The notes under the pieces are model-generated. The model was not told the origin of the DNA and ran no database searches. It saw nothing but the letters and a program-made list of their open reading frames with translations. Of a DNA stretch of 64,000 bases, positions 1 through 7,560 are shown one piece after another. Made by a program: the position numbers and the translations under genes. Source of the stretch: Streptomyces sp. HD. GTDB lineage: Bacteria; Actinomycetota; Actinomycetes; Streptomycetales; Streptomycetaceae. The stretch covers positions 62,001 through 126,000 of the forward strand of contig NZ_JAQMYP010000029.1 in the NCBI RefSeq assembly GCF_028369295.1, read 5' to 3'. The stretch's first letter is position 1. Each line of letters starts with the position of its first letter.

Positions 1-232
1 TCTTCGACTGAGACTCGATGGCGAGCAGGAAGTCCTCGCCGTCGGACGGGCCGATGCGCAGAACGGTGTCCACGCGTCGCTCCAGCGGCCGGGCCTCCGT
101 CACGTCTGTGGTGACCGCGTCCACGGTGGCCTTTTCGGGTAACGGGACGCCCAGCACCCCGAAGACTGGAGCCAGGATCTCGGGCCGCTCCTGGAAGATG
201 CGGTGCATGCCCTCGTGAGCTGATGTGACCAT
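1..232 (-). CDS. Rpn/PD-(D/E)XK-like hypothetical protein, 3' part outside window
   Basis: Reading from an ATG at 232 gives 77 codons that run off the left edge. The product begins MVTSAHEGMHRIF and contains ERRVDTVLRIG followed by FLLAIESQSK. The D...E-x-Q-x-K spacing resembles the catalytic core of PD-(D/E)XK nucleases of the Rpn (recombination-promoting nuclease) group, which occur as many-copy hypothetical proteins in Streptomyces. A clear paralogue, also next to a HATPase gene, lies at 54288-54850 but is broken. It diverges from the XRE gene together with the neighbouring ATPase. The family link is by motif only; a plain hypothetical protein is the cautious label. Confidence 0.7.
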   Translation of the reverse strand, partial: MVTSAHEGMHRIFQERPEILAPVFGVLGVPLPEKATVDAVTTDVTEARPLERRVDTVLRIGPSDGEDFLLAIESQSK

Positions 233-312
233 GTGCGCAACCTTGGGTGATCAAGACGTGGGCCGGTCGGAAGATCGAGATGCGTTCACTCTTTCGAGCA
301 GCGGGGAAACGT

Positions 313-723
313 TCACGCCGCCGGGGCCAGTTCGCACCAGACGTACTTGCCCCTGCTGCCGTGCCTCGACAGCGGCTGCCAGCCCCAGAGGTCGGAGCAG
401 GTGCGGACGAGGGCGAGGCCGCGCCCCCCTTCGAGATCGGCGGTGTTCGCGAACGGGCGTGGGGGTTCCGGGGGTTCGGGGTCGGTGTCCCAGGCGCCGA
501 TACGGAGGACACCGGCCTGCCAGCGGATGCGGAGTGCGGCGGGGCCCTTGCTGTGGACCACGGCGTTGGTGAGCAGCTCCGTTGCGAGGAGTTCGGCTGT
601 GTCGAGGAGCGTGATCAGGTCGTGCGTGGTGAGGATCAGACGGAGGGTGCGGCGGGAGATCGGGACGGCTCTGAGGTCGTTGGGGATGTTGAGGGTGTAC
701 TCCCAGGGGGCGGTTTCGGGCAT
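313..723 (-). CDS. ATP-binding protein, HATPase anti-sigma-like (AbaA/whiJ-cluster type)
   Basis: This 136-residue protein is of the single-domain histidine-kinase-like ATPase family (HATPase_c_2) that includes SpoIIAB/RsbW-type anti-sigma factors. Visible motifs are the N box (ATELLTNAVVH), the G1-like box (IGAWDTDPEPP) and a G2-like box (EGGRGLALVRTCSDLWGW). The start MPETAPWEY at 723 was chosen because the longer reading frame upstream is not conserved in the paralogue at 53829-54254, which is about three quarters identical by eye. It is divergent from the XRE regulator at 959. In known whiJ-like and abaA-like loci such ATPases accompany XRE-DUF5753 and DUF397 genes; the partner protein is not identifiable from sequence. 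Confidence 0.9.
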   Translation of the reverse strand: MPETAPWEYTLNIPNDLRAVPISRRTLRLILTTHDLITLLDTAELLATELLTNAVVHSKGPAALRIRWQAGVLRIGAWDTDPEPPEPPRPFANTADLEGGRGLALVRTCSDLWGWQPLSRHGSRGKYVWCELAPAA

Positions 724-764
724 GCGTGACTCCTGTGTGGCGGAGGGGGGTTGAGGAGGGGGCC

Positions 765-862
765 GGTGGCAGTGCCGCAGCCGTCGTGGCAGGACGGAGT
801 GGTGCGCTTCCGGGGGGCCGGTGTTTCGCAGCGTGTGCGTAGCGATACTGACGGTAGGGGGA
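765..862. promoter_or_regulatory. Conserved intergenic block, module copy 1
   Basis: The DNA between the ATPase and XRE genes matches, nearly base for base over its first ~90 bases, the equivalent intergenic DNA of the second module (53694-53791, opposite strand). It includes the shared words GTGCCGCAGCCGTCG, AGGACGGAGTGGTGCGCTTC and CGCAGCGTGTGCGT. Conservation of non-coding DNA between paralogues suggests either shared regulatory function or recent duplication. Confidence 0.65.
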
Positions 863-874
863 AATATTCCTCCC
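857..874. promoter_or_regulatory. Imperfect AT-centred palindrome, candidate XRE operator
   Basis: GGGGGAAATATTCCTCCC pairs at 7 of 9 positions and lies immediately after the conserved block, about 85 bases before the XRE start. In the second module a different but perfect palindrome (53679-53694) sits at the same relative place. Inference: each XRE protein has its own diverged operator here. Confidence 0.4.
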
Positions 875-958
875 TTGTAACCTGCTCGCGTAATCTTGCA
901 CACGATCGGGGTGGCCCAACCCCACTTGAGAACAGTCCTGTTGGGGAGTGACGACGGC

Positions 959-1810
959 ATGCCCGCGAGGATTCAACCGACCGCTCGTCAGATGCGCCTC
1001 GGCGCTGAGCTGCGCAAACTGCGAGAGGCCGCCGGTCTGTCATCCCGTGATGCGGCGGGGCTGCTGGGGGTTACCCCGGCGCAGATGAGTCAGTTCGAGG
1101 CGGGCAACGCTGGAATCAACGGGGAGCGCGTACGCAGGCTGGCCGCCCACTACTCCTGCGCGGACGCCGAGTTGATCGAGGCATTGGTGGAGATGGCGAC
1201 AGACCGTACACGGGGGTGGTGGGAGAGGTACCGGGGCGTATTGCCGCCCTCATTCCTCGATTTGGCGGAGCTGGAGTACCACGCGACGTTCATTCAGGAG
1301 ATCGGTACCACGCACGTCACCGGTCCCTTGCAGACCGAGGACTACGCACGTGCGGTCTTCCGGTACTGGCGCCCGGAACTCCCGCGGGGTGAGCTGGATG
1401 CGCGGGTCGCACATCGTATGCAGCGCAAGGCCGTGCTCGCCCGAGAAGGCGAGGCTCTGTACACGGCGGTTCTGCATGAGGCCGTGCTGCGCACGCGGGT
1501 GGCAGACCGACTCGTGGCCCGCGCTCAACTGGACGAGGTCCTCCGACAGGCCGAGCGGCCCGGTGTCACCGTGCGTGTGATCCCGTTCGACGTCGACGGG
1601 TTCGCCGGAGCGAGTGCGGCACTGCTGTACGCAGGCGGACGCGTACCCGCACTGGACACCGTGCAGAAGGACACTCCTTCAGGCTCGGGCTTTGTGGACG
1701 CGGCTGCTCAGCTTCAGGCGATGCGAACACTCTTCCGTAAAGTGGAGTCGGCGTCGCTTGAGCCCGCTCGGTCCCGGGACTACATCCACCGACTCGTGAA
1801 GGAGCTGTGA
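959..1810 (+). CDS. XRE-family regulator with DUF5753 (WhiJ-like)
   Basis: A 283-residue regulator. Residues ~10-65 form an XRE helix-turn-helix (LGAELRKLREAAGLSSRDAA ... MSQFEAG), followed by the DUF5753 domain of Streptomyces WhiJ-type proteins (WWERYRGVLPPSFLDLAELE, TGPLQTEDYARAVF, VRVIPFDVDGFAG). The ATG at 959 follows GGGGAG at a sensible distance and gives exactly the same length as the paralogue at 52755-53606. It is followed 3 bases later by a DUF397 gene. In characterised whiJ loci the DNA-binding protein represses development genes and the DUF397 partner antagonises it; that role here is inference. Confidence 0.93.
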   Translation: MPARIQPTARQMRLGAELRKLREAAGLSSRDAAGLLGVTPAQMSQFEAGNAGINGERVRRLAAHYSCADAELIEALVEMATDRTRGWWERYRGVLPPSFLDLAELEYHATFIQEIGTTHVTGPLQTEDYARAVFRYWRPELPRGELDARVAHRMQRKAVLAREGEALYTAVLHEAVLRTRVADRLVARAQLDEVLRQAERPGVTVRVIPFDVDGFAGASAALLYAGGRVPALDTVQKDTPSGSGFVDAAAQLQAMRTLFRKVESASLEPARSRDYIHRLVKEL

Positions 1811-1813
1811 GAC

Positions 1814-2005
1814 ATGATCCAGTGGCAGAAGTCATCCTTCTCCAGCGGCTCGGACGGGGCCTCCTGCGTCGAAGTCGCCCACGGTGAGACCTCGCTCCTC
1901 CTCCGCGAAAGCGACGACCCCACCCGAATACTCACCGTCGCCCCCACCGCCCTCGCCGCCCTCCTCCAAGGCGTCGTCACTCATCCCCGTCCGCCGGAGG
2001 CCTGA
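1814..2005 (+). CDS. DUF397 domain protein
   Basis: A 63-residue protein with the DUF397 hallmarks WQKSSFSSG, CVEVAHGET and LRESDDP. It starts 3 bases after the XRE stop, so the pair is surely cotranscribed. The last ~29 bases overlap the convergent AbiEii-like gene. DUF397 proteins are the usual partners of WhiJ/BldB-type regulators; direct interaction with the upstream XRE protein is inferred from context. Confidence 0.92.
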   Translation: MIQWQKSSFSSGSDGASCVEVAHGETSLLLRESDDPTRILTVAPTALAALLQGVVTHPRPPEA

Positions 2006-2663
2006 GCGCCTCCTCCTCCAACAGCCGCTCGGCGATGTCGTCCGCCCAGGCACGGACCCACCGGCGCAGCGCCCGCACCGACTCCTCGTCCAGGCCCCTC
2101 GCGGTGAACTCCCGGTCGTCCAGCAGTTCCGTCGCCTCCAGGCGGGACTGGAGGTCGGAGGGGTCGAAGTCGTCCCAGGCGTGGCGGCGGGCCTGTTCCT
2201 CCAGGTCGGGGAAGGTCCAGTGGGAGGCGGCGGCGTAGACGTCGGTCAGGTCGCGGGCGGTGCCTCGGTCGGTGAGGGCGCGGACCTTGGTGCCGATGAG
2301 GTCTTCGAGGGAGAGGGCCGGGCCCAGGTCGGTCATGACGGGCGGGTGCCAGAGGGTTTCCTTGAGGAGGTCGAGTGTCGTCTCCACCGTGCCTTCCTCG
2401 TCGGTGACCAGGAGGCGGGCGGAGAGCGGGTCGGTCTCCAGGGGGCGAACCTGCCAGCCGAGGTCGGTCAGACCCTGGACGACCACCGCCGCGATCCGGT
2501 CCATGGGCTCGGCCGTCTCGGTCGCCAGTTCCAGCGGCCCCCTCACGAACCGCTCCGGCGTCAGGCCGTGCGCCCGGACCGCATGCTCGCCCGCCAGGAC
2601 GAGCGGGTACCGGGCGCCGAGGGCCAGGGCGTCGGTCAGGAGGTTGCGGGGGAGCGGGATCAT
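1977..2663 (-). CDS. AbiEii/AbiGii-like nucleotidyltransferase
   Basis: A 228-residue protein resembling the nucleotidyl transferase AbiEii/AbiGii toxin family: an N-terminal LVLAGEHAVRAHG in place of the usual GGTAL stretch, and downstream DLGPALSLEDLIGTKVRALTDRGTARDLTDVYAA, which matches the lysine/arginine-rich second half of that fold. No AbiEi-type antitoxin gene lies next to it, so a toxin role is doubtful; many Streptomyces carry solitary members. Its 3' end overlaps the end of the DUF397 gene on the other strand. Confidence 0.75.
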   Translation of the reverse strand: MIPLPRNLLTDALALGARYPLVLAGEHAVRAHGLTPERFVRGPLELATETAEPMDRIAAVVVQGLTDLGWQVRPLETDPLSARLLVTDEEGTVETTLDLLKETLWHPPVMTDLGPALSLEDLIGTKVRALTDRGTARDLTDVYAAASHWTFPDLEEQARRHAWDDFDPSDLQSRLEATELLDDREFTARGLDEESVRALRRWVRAWADDIAERLLEEEALRPPADGDE

Positions 2664-2737
2664 GGTGCGCCGATTATGACGGCCCCGCCGAGGCGCGTGA
2701 CCTCAACGGGGCCGGAGAGTGCGGCTGTCCGGGCTAG

Positions 2738-3103
2738 CTACCTCGCCACGAACTGCGTAAGGATCGCCTGCACCTCGTAGATGTCGACGCCCTTGGTGAA
2801 CGTCTTCTCGATCGGCGTCGCCGAGCCGGACAGCCAGATCTTCAGCTCGGCGTCCAGGTCGAAGGTGCCCGCGGTCTCCACCGCGAAGTGCGTGATGCTG
2901 CGGTACGGGATGGAGTGGTACTCCACCTTCTTGCCCGTGATGCCCTGCTTGTCGACCAGGATCAGACGGCGGTCGGTGAACAGGATGGTGTCGCGTATCA
3001 GCAGGTACGCCGCGTGCACCTGCTCACCGTGGCCCAGCAGTCGCGCGTAGTCCTGCTGCGCCTGCCCCTGGTCGATGGTGTGCGCGTTTCCGAACAGTGC
3101 CAT
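2738..3103 (-). CDS. PH domain-containing protein (bacterial PH, YvbH-like)
   Basis: A 121-residue protein that fits the bacterial pleckstrin-homology family: GEQVHAAYLLIRDTILFTDRRLILVD, then a KVEYHSIPYRSITHFAVETAG core and the strand/helix ending VDIYEVQAILTQFV. It has no signal peptide or membrane segment, so it is cytoplasmic. It is monocistronic between the AbiEii-like gene and a hypothetical gene on the same strand. The biological role of the family is not established. Confidence 0.88.
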   Translation of the reverse strand: MALFGNAHTIDQGQAQQDYARLLGHGEQVHAAYLLIRDTILFTDRRLILVDKQGITGKKVEYHSIPYRSITHFAVETAGTFDLDAELKIWLSGSATPIEKTFTKGVDIYEVQAILTQFVAR

Positions 3104-3208
3104 GGATGGATCCCCCCATTTGACGGCCTTGCGTGATCTTCAGCGATCTTCGCCATGTATAGCGTCTTGCGGCGTCCAGGCATAGAGGCGCAAGACAGGC
3201 GTAAACGA

Positions 3209-3685
3209 TCAGGTGTCGTACGAACCGTCCCACGGCGCGCCGAACCCCAGGTTGTCGGGGTACAGCTCGGCCCAGGCCTCCCCCTCCTCCTCGTCCGTCA
3301 CCAGGCCGAACAGCACGCCGTCGACAGTGAGTTGGAAGGGTCGTATCGCGATGTCCGTGTAGGTGCGCCGGGGGAGGCTGCGCAGCAGGGACGCCAGGTG
3401 GGCCCGGGCTCGGGCGAGGACCGAGTCGGGGCCGTGCGGGGAGCGCTGCTGTTCGGCCCAGGTTCCGGCGCACCAGATCTCCGAGTCGCGGTACCGGCCG
3501 TCGGCGTCGAAGGTGTGCAGGACCGAGTAGAGCCGTTTGTGCTCTTCCCAGCCGGAACCGAGGTCGAAGCCCTTGGGGAAGGCGTACGTGACCGACCCCA
3601 TGAACTGCCCGTCCGCGTAATGGCCGATCGCCTCGGTACGGCCGTGCGGCTCGTAGGCGATCGGGATGACCTCTGGGACTGCCAT
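3209..3685 (-). CDS. Conserved hypothetical protein
   Basis: A 158-residue acidic soluble protein from the ATG at 3685 (MAVPEVIPIAYEP). I do not recognise a domain. Features include GHYADGQFMGSVTYAFPKGF, a predicted sheet-rich first half and a Trp/Asp/Glu-rich C-terminus. The longer upstream reading frame is His/Pro-rich and looks non-coding. Codon use is typical of the neighbours. Confidence 0.75.
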   Translation of the reverse strand: MAVPEVIPIAYEPHGRTEAIGHYADGQFMGSVTYAFPKGFDLGSGWEEHKRLYSVLHTFDADGRYRDSEIWCAGTWAEQQRSPHGPDSVLARARAHLASLLRSLPRRTYTDIAIRPFQLTVDGVLFGLVTDEEEGEAWAELYPDNLGFGAPWDGSYDT

Positions 3686-4001
3686 GGCGGAAACCTTACG
3701 GTCGTCGCGGGGGGCATGGTGGCGGTGGGGTGGGATCGTTGCCAAGCGCATGGGCAACATCCGCGTGATGTCCCCGAGTTGGGCACCGATCGGCCAAAAG
3801 ATTCACGGCAGCCTTTCAGATCTCCGTGACCGCAGAGGGGTCGGACACCCGCTCACGCTGCAGCTGCTGAGCGGCGACGGCCGGTGCCGGGGTGCTGTCC
3901 TGACGGGGGACGCGGAAATCTCGCAGTGCCGTCACATTCGCGCGGCGGGCGGCGTCAGGGAGGCAGTAAGCAGTAGAACCTCACTTGACCGGGAGTTTCC
4001 C
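3686..4001. other. Intergenic region between hypothetical gene and DoxX gene
   Basis: About 316 bases without a convincing gene. It carries the divergent 5' regions of the hypothetical gene (minus) and the DoxX gene (plus). A GGGAG ribosome-binding site lies just before the DoxX start. No operator-like palindrome or RNA structure stands out. Confidence 0.5.
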
Positions 4002-4349
4002 ATGCAGACCGCGTATGTCGTCGTCACCCTCGTCGCCGCCCTGATGGCCGGTTTCTCCGGCGCCGTCCTGCTGATGCGCGCCCAGTGGATCGTGCAGGCC
4101 CTCACCGACTACGGCGTTCCCCGGTCGTGGTGGACCTGGCTCGGGCTGGCCAAGGCAGCCGGGGCCGCGGGGCTGGTGGTCGGGCTGTTCGTGCCGGTGA
4201 TCGGGGTGCTGGCCGGGGTGGGGCTGGTGCTGTACTTCCTGGGGGCCGCGGTGACCGTGGCGCGGGCCCGCTCGTACTCCCACATCCCGTTCCCGCTCGT
4301 CTACGCCGCTCCGGTGGTCGGCGCGCTGGCACTCGCGTACGCCGGCTGA
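4002..4349 (+). CDS. DoxX family membrane protein
   Basis: A 115-residue protein with four hydrophobic segments (about residues 4-24, 46-66, 70-92 and 98-114), the length and topology of the DoxX/DoxX-like family. Matching signatures are WTWLGLAKAAGAAGLVVGL and a C-terminal PLVYAAPVVGALALAY. The ATG at 4002 is preceded by CGGGAG. Family members are linked loosely to redox and thiol homeostasis; no substrate can be read from sequence. A strong terminator hairpin follows directly. Confidence 0.88.
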   Translation: MQTAYVVVTLVAALMAGFSGAVLLMRAQWIVQALTDYGVPRSWWTWLGLAKAAGAAGLVVGLFVPVIGVLAGVGLVLYFLGAAVTVARARSYSHIPFPLVYAAPVVGALALAYAG

Positions 4350-4364
4350 GCCACAGCGCCCACC

Positions 4365-4400
4365 GGGGCCCGGAACCGCGCTCGTTCGGTTCCGGGCCCC
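4365..4400 (+). terminator. Hairpin terminator after DoxX gene
   Basis: Perfect 14-base stem (4365-4378 with 4387-4400, GGGGCCCGGAACCG) and an 8-base loop, starting 15 bases after the DoxX stop. There is no U tract, as is usual in Streptomyces. Confidence 0.8.
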
Positions 4401-4469
4401 TGGGCGTGCGCCTCTGCCACCCGGCTGGGTGATATCTGGTGGGGCCCTCGGGACCTAGGGTGTGCGGGC

Positions 4470-4700
4470 ATGACGAGGATCACCAGACGGCTGGACACCC
4501 CGACGATGCGGTGTGTCACCGACAGCAACTGCCCTGCCGTGTTCGCGCTCTCCTCCGGTGACGTGGCGTTCATCGCGCGCGTTGCCCCCGAACTCCGTGA
4601 CGCGCTGCCTTCCGGCTCTGGCGTGGGCGACGGAGAGGACCTTGTCGTGGTCCCGCGGGATGTCCTCATCAGCGCGGGATGGACCCCGCCGACCGGTTGA
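4470..4700 (+). CDS. Small hypothetical protein
   Basis: A 76-residue reading frame (MTRITRRLDTPTMRC...) with good GC3 bias in a gap otherwise unexplained. It has no signal peptide or known domain; the centre (NCPAVFALSSGDVAFIARV) resembles short Streptomyces proteins of unknown function often encoded beside other orphans. It ends 5 bases before the convergent DUF6082 gene. An internal start is possible. Confidence 0.5.
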   Translation: MTRITRRLDTPTMRCVTDSNCPAVFALSSGDVAFIARVAPELRDALPSGSGVGDGEDLVVVPRDVLISAGWTPPTG

Positions 4701-4704
4701 TTCC

Positions 4705-5415
4705 TCAGCGCGGCTCGGCCAGGTCGCCCGCCCCCGGTCGCGCTGTAAGGGTCAGCAATTGCCGTTGATAGGCGATTTCGGCGGCGTCGTAGAACTGCCG
4801 CATCTTTCCCGCGTGCGGCGTGGCACAGTCACGGGCGGCACGCGTTCTTTCCCAGAATTCCCGCATCGTGGGGCTGCTGAAGATGTGGTACAGGTTGCTC
4901 GCGGATGCGTCGTCGTCGAGGTAGCCCAGCTCCCAGCACATGCACTGATGCGAAATGATGAGATTCGCGTACATGAATTGCCTGGTGAGACCCTCGGGAA
5001 TATCCGGACCGTATAGCGGCCAGACTGCCCTCAGCAGGGGGTCGTCGAGTGCCATCTGGAGCAGTTGCCGATGCTGTTCGCGAATGGCGGCCTCGGCCAC
5101 CCGGCGTGCTGTGTCGTGCTGGTTTTCGGCGACTTCGCGCTGCAATGCCAGTTCCGCACGCTGTGCCTCCAGCACTTCGCGTTGCATCCTGGATTCCTCG
5201 CCCTGTCGGTGAAAAGTGCGGGCGATATAGATGAGGACCACGACCGAAGTTGCTGCTGCGGCGGCGCCGAATGACTGGCCGGCGTTGCCGGTGGCGGTGG
5301 ACTGAATTTCGGAGAAGCTCGTCAATAACAGTGTGAGCCCAATGGTCGCCGCGCACGAAGCGATTGTGATGGTGGCCAGAATCCAAGCTTCGCGAGCACG
5401 ACGAGACCCTGCCAT
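4705..5415 (-). CDS. DUF6082 family membrane protein
   Basis: About 236 residues from ATG 5415 (MAGSRRAREAW). Two transmembrane helices (about residues 11-33 and 48-66) are followed by a coiled-coil stretch (EESRMQREVLEAQRAELALQ region) and a conserved C-terminal domain with DDPLLRAVWPLYGP, ANLIISHQCMCWELGYL and FWERTRAARD. This matches the Streptomyces DUF6082 family of unknown function. Base composition is visibly less GC-rich than in the flanking genes, which hints at a mobile history for this multi-copy family. Confidence 0.85.
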   Translation of the reverse strand: MAGSRRAREAWILATITIASCAATIGLTLLLTSFSEIQSTATGNAGQSFGAAAAATSVVVLIYIARTFHRQGEESRMQREVLEAQRAELALQREVAENQHDTARRVAEAAIREQHRQLLQMALDDPLLRAVWPLYGPDIPEGLTRQFMYANLIISHQCMCWELGYLDDDASASNLYHIFSSPTMREFWERTRAARDCATPHAGKMRQFYDAAEIAYQRQLLTLTARPGAGDLAEPR

Positions 5416-5583
5416 GGCACCCCCGATGGAAGACCCCCATTGTCGGCGGGTATGTCTTCGATTCACGGGCGTTATGCCCACGTCATCTGCGGGGAAAACA
5501 ATGCACTGGAAGCAGGAAGGGGGCGCATAGTGGTACGGCGGTAATGCGGGGTGCGGGGTGAATGATTTCGTCCGGATTCCCCT

Positions 5584-5618
5584 GGGCCCGTTGGTGAACG
5601 TGGGAAACCAACGGGCCC
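5584..5618 (-). terminator. Terminator of metG
   Basis: A 12-base stem (GGGCCCGTTGGT at 5584-5595 with 5607-5618) about 30 bases beyond the metG stop; no T-tract. Confidence 0.75.
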
Positions 5619-5649
5619 TTCCTCATCCCTACTGCTCGGATTACTCGAT

Positions 5650-7359
5650 CTACTCGCCGCCGAAGCGCTCCTTGTACGTCTCCAGGTCTTCGTCGGAAAG
5701 CTTCGCGAAGAGGACCGGCGGGACCGTGAAGGGGGTGCCGGCGGGGACGGAGGTCAGGGACTTCGCCTCGTCCGCGCTCACCCACGTGGCGGTGTCGTCG
5801 TTCAGGGCGAAGGCCTGGCGCATGGCGGCGGAAGTCGTCGGGATGAACGGTTCCGAGACCACGGCGTAGAGGTGGATCAGGTTCATCGCGGTCCGGAGGG
5901 TGAGGGCCGCGCCGTCCTTGTCGGTCTTGATCTCAAGCCAGGGGGCCTTCTCCTCCAGGTAGGAGTTGCCGGCCGACCACAGGGCGCGCAGGGCCGCCGC
6001 CGCCTTGCGGAACTGGAGGGCCTCCATGTGCCCCTCGTACTCGGCGAGCAGCTCGGCGATCTGCTCGCCCAGCTTCGCCTCCGCCTCACCGGGCGCGCCG
6101 CCCGCGGGGACGTCGTCGCCGAAACGCTTGCGGGAGAACGACAGGACGCGGTTGACGAAGTTGCCGAGGGTGTCGGCCAGGTCCTTGTTGACCGTGGCCG
6201 TGAAGTGCTCCCAGGTGAAGGACGAGTCGTCCGACTCCGGCGCGTTGGCGATCAGGAAGTAGCGCCAGTAGTCCGCCGGGAGGATCTCCAGGGCCTGGTC
6301 GGTGAAGACGCCGCGCTTCTGGGACGTGGAGAACTTCCCGCCGTAGTACGTCAGCCAGTTGAAGGCCTTGACGAAGTCGACCTTCTTCCACGGCTCGCGG
6401 ATGCCGAGCTCGGTGGCCGGGAACATCACGGTGTGGAAGGGGACGTTGTCCTTCGCCATGAACTGCGTGTAGCGGACGTCGGTGTCGACGTCGTACCACC
6501 ACGACTTCCAGTCGCGGTTCTCCGGGTCCTGGTCGGACCACTCCTTCGTCGCGCCGAGGTACTCGATCGGGGCGTCGAACCAGACGTAGAAGACCTTGCC
6601 CTCGGCCGCCAGCTCCGGCCAGGTGTCCGCCGGGACGGGGACGCCCCAGTCCAGGTCACGGGTGATCGCGCGGTCGTGCAGGCCCTCGGTCAGCCACTTG
6701 TGGGCGATGGAGGAGGCCAGGTGCGGCCAGACGCCGTCGTGGCGGGCCACCCACTCCATGACCTCGCGCTGCAGCTTGGACTGGAGCAGGAAGAGGTGCT
6801 TGGTCTCGCGGACCTCCAGGTCGGTGGAGCCGGAGATCGCCGAGCGGGGGTTGATCAGGTCGGTGGGGTCGAGTACGCGGGTGCAGTTCTCGCACTGGTC
6901 GCCGCGGGCCTTGTCGTAGCCGCAGTGGGGGCAGGTGCCCTCGACGTAGCGGTCCGGGAGGAAGCGGCCGTCGGCCGGGCTGTACACCTGGCGGATCGCC
7001 CGCTCCTCGATGAAGCCGTTCTCGTGCAGCTTGCGGGCGAAGTGCTGGGTGATCTCGACGTTCTGCGGGGAGGAGCTCCGGCCGAAGTAGTCGAAGGCCA
7101 GCGCGAAGCCGTCGTAGACCGCCTTCTGGGCGTCGTGTGCCTGTGCGCAGAAGTCCGCTACGGGGATGCCCTGCTCCTTCGCCGCCAGCTCGGCCGGGGT
7201 GCCGTGCTCGTCCGTCGCGCAGATGTACAGGACGTCGTGGCCGCGCTGGCGGAGGTACCGGGAGTACACGTCCGCCGGGAGCATGGACCCCACCATGTTG
7301 CCCAGGTGCTTGATTCCGTTGATGTACGGAAGGGCGCTGGTGATGAGGTGTCGAGCCAT
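5650..7359 (-). CDS. metG: Methionine--tRNA ligase
   Basis: A 569-residue class I aminoacyl-tRNA synthetase that charges tRNA-Met. The N-terminus MARHLITSALPYING carries the HIGH-type signature as HLGN (~18-21). A zinc knuckle CPHCGY...CENC lies at ~143-159, and the KMSKS-type loop is FSTSQKRG at ~340. The C-terminal anticodon-binding helical domain is present; the tRNA-binding EMAP-like extension seen in some MetRS is absent, as in other actinobacterial enzymes. It is a single-gene unit with its own terminator. No T-box or SAM riboswitch is visible in the short upstream gap. Confidence 0.97.
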   Translation of the reverse strand: MARHLITSALPYINGIKHLGNMVGSMLPADVYSRYLRQRGHDVLYICATDEHGTPAELAAKEQGIPVADFCAQAHDAQKAVYDGFALAFDYFGRSSSPQNVEITQHFARKLHENGFIEERAIRQVYSPADGRFLPDRYVEGTCPHCGYDKARGDQCENCTRVLDPTDLINPRSAISGSTDLEVRETKHLFLLQSKLQREVMEWVARHDGVWPHLASSIAHKWLTEGLHDRAITRDLDWGVPVPADTWPELAAEGKVFYVWFDAPIEYLGATKEWSDQDPENRDWKSWWYDVDTDVRYTQFMAKDNVPFHTVMFPATELGIREPWKKVDFVKAFNWLTYYGGKFSTSQKRGVFTDQALEILPADYWRYFLIANAPESDDSSFTWEHFTATVNKDLADTLGNFVNRVLSFSRKRFGDDVPAGGAPGEAEAKLGEQIAELLAEYEGHMEALQFRKAAAALRALWSAGNSYLEEKAPWLEIKTDKDGAALTLRTAMNLIHLYAVVSEPFIPTTSAAMRQAFALNDDTATWVSADEAKSLTSVPAGTPFTVPPVLFAKLSDEDLETYKERFGGE

Positions 7360-7439
7360 CGGGGGCTGCTCCCAGGTCGGGTCGGGCTGGTGGGCCTTCT
7401 TGGTGCTTTGCGAACCTTGAAATCGTAGCCGACATGGGT

Positions 7440-7482
7440 GGGCCGCCCGCCTCCCGTTTTGAGGGTTGGGAAGGGGCGGCCC
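7440..7482 (-). terminator. Terminator hairpin downstream of vWA gene
   Basis: GGGCCGCCC (7440-7448) pairs with 7474-7482, with an additional inner CTCCC/GGGAA pairing. It lies between the vWA gene end and the metG start, in the direction of the vWA transcript. A direct repeat of TGATCTTCGG occurs just beside it at 7499-7525. Confidence 0.55.
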
Positions 7483-7560
7483 GGGGTGTTGCGTGTGTGA
7501 TCTTCGGTTGTGCGTGATCTTCGGTGGCGCGTGGTCCCTGGTGGTGCGTGGTCCTGGGGG

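Noticed and set aside
1977..2663. AbiE toxin-antitoxin abortive infection system
   Set aside because: Only an AbiEii-like protein is present; no AbiEi antitoxin is adjacent, so a functional TA pair is not supported.
7360..7435. T-box or SAM riboswitch before metG
   Set aside because: Only ~75 bases, with no conserved T-box word or S-box core.
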